12,194 nt of DNA from Euzebyaceae bacterium (GTDB lineage Bacteria > Actinomycetota > Nitriliruptoria > Euzebyales > Egibacteraceae), in contig JACCXR010000235.1 in assembly GCA_013696915.1 (NCBI GenBank), positions 1 through 12,194 on the forward strand, given 5' to 3'. Below the pieces are notes generated by a model, which made no database searches, was not told the DNA's origin, and was given only the letters and a program-made list of their open reading frames with translations. Shown one piece after another: positions 6,496 to 12,194 of the stretch. Both the position numbers and the translations under genes were made by a program. Positions within the stretch are counted from its first letter, which is position 1. Every line of letters begins with the position of its first letter.

Positions 6496-7908
6496 CTACG
6501 GCGACAACTCCTGGGACCCCGCTGACGCGGTCTCTGTCGCGGCCGCTGGCGCGGGCGGGCCGACAATGTGCTCGTAGAGCTGCTGCAGGTCGGCGGCAGG
6601 GTCGGTGAGTTGCCGCACGGCGAGGAGTATCGCGTCGCTGCGCTGCCTTCCGAGCGGACCCTCGACGAGGGTGTGGAACTTGTGGATCAGCTCGGCATCG
6701 GTCAGCGGGTTTCCCGGGTCGCCGACGGCGGTGGTCGGTCCGGAGTCGATCCGCCGGCCGTCTCGCAGCGCCACCGTCACCTCCGCCCAACGCTCGGCGG
6801 GGAACCTGGCGGTGTACTCGTGGCTTTCGGTCACGGTCATGCTGTCGCTCAATCGCAGGACCTGCTCGTCGGCGAGGCCGCCCGGGCCGACCTCGGCCGC
6901 GCCCACAGCGCCGCGTGCCAGCGCGGCGGCCACCGGGAACGGCAGGCTGTACTGGGCCTCCTCGGTGGTTGCCGGCCGGCGCGTTCTGAGCCGCGCGGCG
7001 TGGAGGAACGTCACTACTTCTGCGTGGTCGACCTGCGTCGCCGTCAACCCATGCCGGCTCCGCAGGTCGAGAGCGGCCTGCACGGCCGGTTGTGCCCACC
7101 GGCAGACGGGATGCGGTTTGAAGTACTGCTCCACGATGCGCCAGCGGACGCCGAGATCGGCCCACAGCGCGGCGACGTCGGGCCGGTCGCCGTGAACCAG
7201 CAGCGCCGGTGCGCCGGTGAACCCGTCCGCCGCCAGCAGCGCCGCGCTCACGCCGGCCATCGCGCCCCAGCCGGAGCCATCCTTGACCATGGTCGGGTGA
7301 TCGATGCAGCGCATCATCGGTCCTCGCGGCCCGTGATACTCGGCGATGCCGAGCGCGTGCTCGGTGGCCTGAGCACTCAGCCGCAGCAGCCGGGCTGCGA
7401 TCCCGGCGCAGGCCAGCGCGTTCCAGGCGCCAGAGCAGTGGTACTCACCGGCGGTGGCGTGCAGCGCCATCCCCGCCCGGATGCCGAGCTCGTACCCGAT
7501 CACGGCCGCCGTCAGCAGGCCCGGCCCGTCGAGCGCGGCGTCGCCGTCCGCCAGAGCGAGCAGCGCCGGCAGCGCCGCGGCGCCGACGTGGCCCTTGGTC
7601 AGCGCGTGCCCGTCGTGTCCGTCCAGGCTGTCGATCGTCATGCCACCGGCCAGCGCCGCTCCGACCGGGCTGACCCGCCGGCCGTCGAAGAGCATCCGCG
7701 CTCCGGCGCCGACCGCCGGGCCGAAGTGCCGCGCGGCGTGCTCGCACGCGAGGCGGGACAGCTGGGTTCCGGCCCCGACCGCGGCGATCCCGAGCAGGTC
7801 GAGCACACACCGCTGCCCCTGCTCGACCACGTGCGAGGGCAGGTCGGCGAAGCGCAGGTCGTGGATGAACCCCGACACCTCACGAGCGCCGAGCCGGTGC
7901 ACCGCCAC
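6496..7908 (-). CDS. MmgE/PrpD-family protein, substrate unknown
   Basis: This 470-residue cytoplasmic protein is full length for the MmgE/PrpD family, which includes 2-methylcitrate dehydratase, cis-aconitate decarboxylase and iminodisuccinate epimerase. Visible family features are the N-terminal helical start (FIHDLRFADLPSHVVEQ), a histidine-rich segment DGHDGHALTKGH (96-107), HATAGEYHCSGAWN (150-163), KDGSGWGAMAG (209-219), KPHPVCRWAQPA (264-275) and AQYSLPFPVAAAL (318-330). The last 18 or so residues are a low-complexity Ala/Pro/Ser/Thr tail. A GTG at 7962 would add 18 residues. The GTG at 7908 is chosen because AGGAGG (7920-7915) lies exactly 6 nt before it, while nothing comparable precedes 7962, and the extra residues are Arg/Ala-rich and lie outside the family core. 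No prpB, prpC or CoA-transferase gene is adjacent, so a methylcitrate role is not supported; the reaction cannot be named. Confidence 0.9.
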   Translation of the reverse strand: MAVHRLGAREVSGFIHDLRFADLPSHVVEQGQRCVLDLLGIAAVGAGTQLSRLACEHAARHFGPAVGAGARMLFDGRRVSPVGAALAGGMTIDSLDGHDGHALTKGHVGAAALPALLALADGDAALDGPGLLTAAVIGYELGIRAGMALHATAGEYHCSGAWNALACAGIAARLLRLSAQATEHALGIAEYHGPRGPMMRCIDHPTMVKDGSGWGAMAGVSAALLAADGFTGAPALLVHGDRPDVAALWADLGVRWRIVEQYFKPHPVCRWAQPAVQAALDLRSRHGLTATQVDHAEVVTFLHAARLRTRRPATTEEAQYSLPFPVAAALARGAVGAAEVGPGGLADEQVLRLSDSMTVTESHEYTARFPAERWAEVTVALRDGRRIDSGPTTAVGDPGNPLTDAELIHKFHTLVEGPLGRQRSDAILLAVRQLTDPAADLQQLYEHIVGPPAPAAATETASAGSQELSP

Positions 7909-8094
7909 CAGAGCCCTCCTCGACAAGCCACGGTTCGCCGGCCGCCGGGATGCGGCCGTCACAGCGAGGTCGGTGGACCGCCGCGCGCCCCGAAGGACCG
8001 AGGTGAACGGACGGCCATGGAAGCCGCCTCCCAGCCCGTCTGGCGAAGACCTCGGTGCCCGACATGGGACGGGAGAGCAAGCGCACGTGGCTGG
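7909..8094. other. Intergenic region between the ABC exporter and the PrpD-like gene
   Basis: This 186-bp gap contains the PrpD ribosome binding site next to the start and a widely spaced perfect 8-bp inverted repeat, ACCGAGGT (7997-8004) and ACCTCGGT (8049-8056). Inside that pair, GACGG (8010-8014) and CCGTC (8036-8040) could also pair. No T-tract and no convincing -10 box was found, so I cannot tell whether the exporter transcript ends here. Confidence 0.4.
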
Positions 8095-10011
8095 TCAGCG
8101 GGAGCCGGCGAACTGGGTGCGGTGCAGGTCGGCGTAGAGGCCCTCGGCGAGGATCAGCTCGTCGTGGGTGCCCCGCTGGCTGATCCGGCCGGCCTGGACG
8201 ACGAGGATCTGGTCGGCGTTGACGATCGTCGACAGGCGGTGGGCGATCACCAGCGAGGTCCGGCCCTCCAGCGCGACCCGGAGCGCCCGCTGGACGAGGG
8301 CCTCGGACTCGCTGTCGAGGTGCGCCGTCGCCTCGTCCAGCACGATGACCGCAGGGTCCTTGAGCAGCACGCGCGCGATCGCGAGGCGCTGCTTCTCGCC
8401 GCCGGACATGCGGTAGCCGCGCTCCCCGACGACGGTGTCGTAGCCCTCGGGGAGGGCGGCGATGACGTCGTGGATCTGCGCGGCGCGACAGGCGTCGGCG
8501 ATCTGGGCGTCGGTCGCGTCCGGTCTGGCATAGCCCAGGTTCGCGCGGATGGTGTCGTGGAACAGGTGCGGGTCCTGGCTGACGACGCCGACCGCCCGCG
8601 ACAGCGACGCGAGGGTCACGCCGCGCACGTCGTGCCCGTCGATGCAGACCGCGCCGGCGGTCACGTCGTAGAGGCGGGACACCAGGCCGAGGATCGTCGA
8701 CTTGCCCGCACCCGACGGGCCGACGAGGGCGACCGTCTGGCCGGGCTCGGCCACGAAGCTGACGCCGTGGAGGACGGTGGCCCCCGGGGTGGTGTCGAGC
8801 ATGTCGGCCCACCGGTCCAGCGACTCGACCGACGACTCGGCCGCGGTCGGGTAGGCGAACACGACCCCGTCGAACTCGACGCGGCCCCGCACCGGCCGTC
8901 CCCCGCGGTCGAGGTCCACGGCCCCCGGGCGGTCGGTGATCGGCTGGGGCAGGTCGAGGATCTCGAAGACCCGGTCGAAGGACACAAGTGCGGTCAGCAC
9001 CTCGACGGGGGCGTTCGAGAGCGCCGCGAGCGGCTGGTAGGCGAGGCCGACGAGCAGGCCGAACGCGACGACGTCGCCCGGCGTGAACGCGCCGGACAGG
9101 GCCAGCCGCCCGCCGATCAGGTAGACCGCCGCCGTGCCGACCGCCCCGGTGAGCCCGAGGATGACGAAGAACAGCCGGCCGACCACGGCGCTGCGGACGC
9201 CGATGTCGGCGACCTTGCGGGCGCTGGCGCCGAACTCCTCGGTCTCGTCGGCCGGACGGCCGAAGAGCTTCACGATCAGCGCGCCGGCCACGTTGAAGCG
9301 CTCGGTCATGACCGTGTTCATCTCGGCGTTCAGCACCATCGACTGCCGCGTCAGGTGCTGCAGCTTGCGGCCGACGCCCTTCGCGAGGATCACGAAGACC
9401 GGCAGGACCGACAGCGTGAGCAGCGTGAGCTGCCAGTTGAGCAGGAACATCTGCCCGACGACGAAGACGACCTGGGCGACGTTGGCGGCCAGCGTCCCGA
9501 AGGTGCCGGTCAGCGCCGACTGCGCCCCGATGACGTCGTTGTTCAGGCGGCTGATGAGCGCACCGGTCTGGGTCCTGGTGAAGAACGCCAGCGGCATGCG
9601 CTGCACGTGGTCGTACAGCGACCGCCGCAGGTCGTGGATCAGCTGCTCGCCGACGTAGGACGACAGGTACCGCTGCCACACCGACAGTCCGGACGTGACG
9701 ACCGCGACGCCGACCATGGCGAGCGCGTAGAGCGTGACGAGCCGCTCGGCCCCCGGCGGCTGCTCGGAGATCAGCGTGACGATCGCGCCGATCAGCCGGG
9801 GCGGCACGGACACGAGCGCCGCCGCGATCGTGATCGTCACGACGAGCAGCACGAGGCGGACGCGGTACGGGCGGGCGAACGTCTGCCACACCCTCTTGAT
9901 GAGCCCCTTGGGGAGCTTCTTGCCCTCGGCCATCTCCTGCCCACGGCGGACGCGCCCGGTGCCCGGCAACATGCCGTGCCCGCCGTTCATCATCCCGGGA
10001 CCCATGCTCAT
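8095..10011 (-). CDS. ABC exporter half-transporter (fused membrane and ATPase domains)
   Basis: A 638-residue inner-membrane pump with one transmembrane domain and one ATPase domain, expected to work as a homodimer. Six membrane segments lie near residues 50-73, 90-110, 170-190, 192-210, 275-300 and 312-332. The ATPase has Walker A GPSGAGKST (431-439), Q-loop Q479, signature MSGGE (535-539), Walker B VIVLDEA with catalytic E560, and switch H591. About 20 extra residues (388-410) separate the A-loop tyrosine from the strand leading to Walker A; together with SGGEKQRLAIAR this recalls a common actinobacterial exporter subgroup rather than a defect. The N-terminus is Met/Gly-rich (MSMGPGMMNGGHGM). 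The ATG at 10011 lies 7 nt after CATATT and has no Shine-Dalgarno, suggesting a leaderless start; a GTG at 10071 with a weak GAGGG overlapping the upstream stop would add 20 residues. The substrate cannot be predicted. Confidence 0.93.
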   Translation of the reverse strand: MSMGPGMMNGGHGMLPGTGRVRRGQEMAEGKKLPKGLIKRVWQTFARPYRVRLVLLVVTITIAAALVSVPPRLIGAIVTLISEQPPGAERLVTLYALAMVGVAVVTSGLSVWQRYLSSYVGEQLIHDLRRSLYDHVQRMPLAFFTRTQTGALISRLNNDVIGAQSALTGTFGTLAANVAQVVFVVGQMFLLNWQLTLLTLSVLPVFVILAKGVGRKLQHLTRQSMVLNAEMNTVMTERFNVAGALIVKLFGRPADETEEFGASARKVADIGVRSAVVGRLFFVILGLTGAVGTAAVYLIGGRLALSGAFTPGDVVAFGLLVGLAYQPLAALSNAPVEVLTALVSFDRVFEILDLPQPITDRPGAVDLDRGGRPVRGRVEFDGVVFAYPTAAESSVESLDRWADMLDTTPGATVLHGVSFVAEPGQTVALVGPSGAGKSTILGLVSRLYDVTAGAVCIDGHDVRGVTLASLSRAVGVVSQDPHLFHDTIRANLGYARPDATDAQIADACRAAQIHDVIAALPEGYDTVVGERGYRMSGGEKQRLAIARVLLKDPAVIVLDEATAHLDSESEALVQRALRVALEGRTSLVIAHRLSTIVNADQILVVQAGRISQRGTHDELILAEGLYADLHRTQFAGSR

Positions 10012-10018
10012 CGTCGCC

Positions 10019-10024
10019 AATATG
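10019..10024 (-). promoter_or_regulatory. Candidate -10 box for the ABC exporter (leaderless)
   Basis: CATATT on the minus strand matches four of six bases of TATAAT and ends 7 nt before the ATG at 10011. It is a rare AT-rich patch in this window. No -35 box is evident; a GC palindrome GCCGCCGGCGGC (10043-10054) lies upstream. If real, the exporter can be transcribed independently of the ABC-F gene ending at 10079. Confidence 0.35.
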
Positions 10025-10078
10025 ACACGCGCCTGCGACATCGCCGCCGGCGGCGGCCGAAGGGGCCGCACCGAGCCC

Positions 10079-12034
<1,956 letters not shown>

Positions 12035-12068
12035 CGCCGCCCAGGCTATGCCAGTACGCTCGACGCTC
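12035..12068. promoter_or_regulatory. 34-bp divergent promoter between ABC-F and membrane-protein genes
   Basis: Two TANNNT boxes point in opposite directions: TAGCCT on the minus strand (12048-12043) ends 8 nt before the ABC-F ATG, and TACGCT on the plus strand (12055-12060) ends 8 nt before the membrane-protein ATG. Neither start has a Shine-Dalgarno sequence, so both transcripts would be leaderless, and each -35 region would fall in or beside the other gene's start. No strong -35 match is seen. Confidence 0.4.
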
Positions 12069-12194
12069 ATGGACGTCGGAGCGCTGCACGGCTACGTCAT
12101 CGGCTCCGCCGTCATCGGCAGCTGGGTCGTCGTCGGCTTCTGGGCGCTGGCGCTGCGGTTCACCCGCTACGACGAGACCCCGACCTTCTGGCGT
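12069..12194 (+). CDS. Membrane protein of unknown function, N-terminal fragment
   Basis: The first 42 codons of a gene that runs off the right edge. The peptide begins MDVGALHGYVIGSAVIGSWV, continues with VVVGFWALALRF and ends in a polar TRYDETPTFWR segment. Residues 8-32 form one clear transmembrane helix, with the following charged stretch probably at the membrane surface. The ATG at 12069 lies 8 nt after a TACGCT -10-like box, codon use matches the neighbours (G/C at almost every third position), and the frame stays open to the edge. I do not recognise the family from this fragment. It diverges from the ABC-F gene and may share its control. Confidence 0.6.
   Translation, partial: MDVGALHGYVIGSAVIGSWVVVGFWALALRFTRYDETPTFWR

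Noticed and set aside
1625..6577. A 1650-codon open frame on the plus strand opposite gltB
   Set aside because: It is the antisense shadow of gltB. Very high G/C at third positions removes stop codons from the opposite strand; the translated product is Arg/Gly/Val/Leu-rich with no recognisable domain, while gltB on the other strand has full family motifs.
6158..7165. A 336-residue N-terminal extension of gltB
   Set aside because: The frame is open upstream but overlaps the PrpD-like gene, encodes Arg/Pro/Ala-rich sequence without domains, and would bury the amidotransferase cysteine, which must lie near the N-terminus.
7909..7962. A GTG at 7962 as the start of the PrpD-like gene
   Set aside because: It lacks a ribosome binding site; AGGAGG lies inside this stretch, correctly spaced for the GTG at 7908.
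10043..10054. The GC palindrome GCCGCCGGCGGC as an operator or terminator
   Set aside because: It is pure GC with no T-tract, and such palindromes are expected by chance at this base composition.

Overview
The window looks like ordinary chromosomal DNA from a very GC-rich actinobacterium. The evidence is a mycoredoxin-type thioredoxin-fold gene, strong G/C preference at third codon positions, long spurious antisense frames, and several genes that look leaderless (a TANNNT-like -10 box 7-8 nt before the start codon, no Shine-Dalgarno sequence). The class cannot be fixed from the sequence alone. I see no tRNA, rRNA, CRISPR array, insertion sequence, integrase or phage gene.

Layout. Positions 1-95 hold a 14-bp imperfect tandem repeat and a probable promoter. 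A secreted M23 (LytM-type) peptidase with two C-terminal peptidoglycan-binding domains runs on the plus strand (96-1217). It converges on a minus-strand block, listed here in the direction of transcription: an ABC-F ATPase of the YheS/Uup type (12034-10079), a half-size ABC exporter (10011-8095), an MmgE/PrpD-family protein (7908-6496), the glutamate synthase large subunit gltB (6157-1598) and a small mycoredoxin-like protein (1483-1244). At the right edge, the first 42 codons of a membrane protein (12069 onward, plus strand) diverge from the ABC-F gene across only 34 bp. Minus-strand genes are separated by 67-338 bp, so this is a run of co-oriented, probably separately controlled genes rather than one tight operon.

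How the genes relate. GltB is the ammonia-assimilating enzyme that makes glutamate from glutamine and 2-oxoglutarate. It carries every expected domain and the 3Fe-4S cysteines, but its usual partner gltD is not next to it. The mycoredoxin may be co-transcribed behind gltB. The ABC-F protein is probably a ribosome-associated translation factor, and the exporter a homodimeric membrane pump of unknown substrate. The PrpD-like gene has no methylcitrate-cycle neighbours.

The most interesting signal is just upstream of gltB. A good promoter (TTGGGG-17-TAGACT) is followed at once by an 11-bp hairpin with a four-base loop and a T-tract, which is the form of an intrinsic terminator, and then directly by the gltB ribosome binding site. 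The leader therefore seems built for conditional termination (attenuation). The -10 box also lies inside a 7-bp inverted repeat. No clear undescribed multi-gene system was found.
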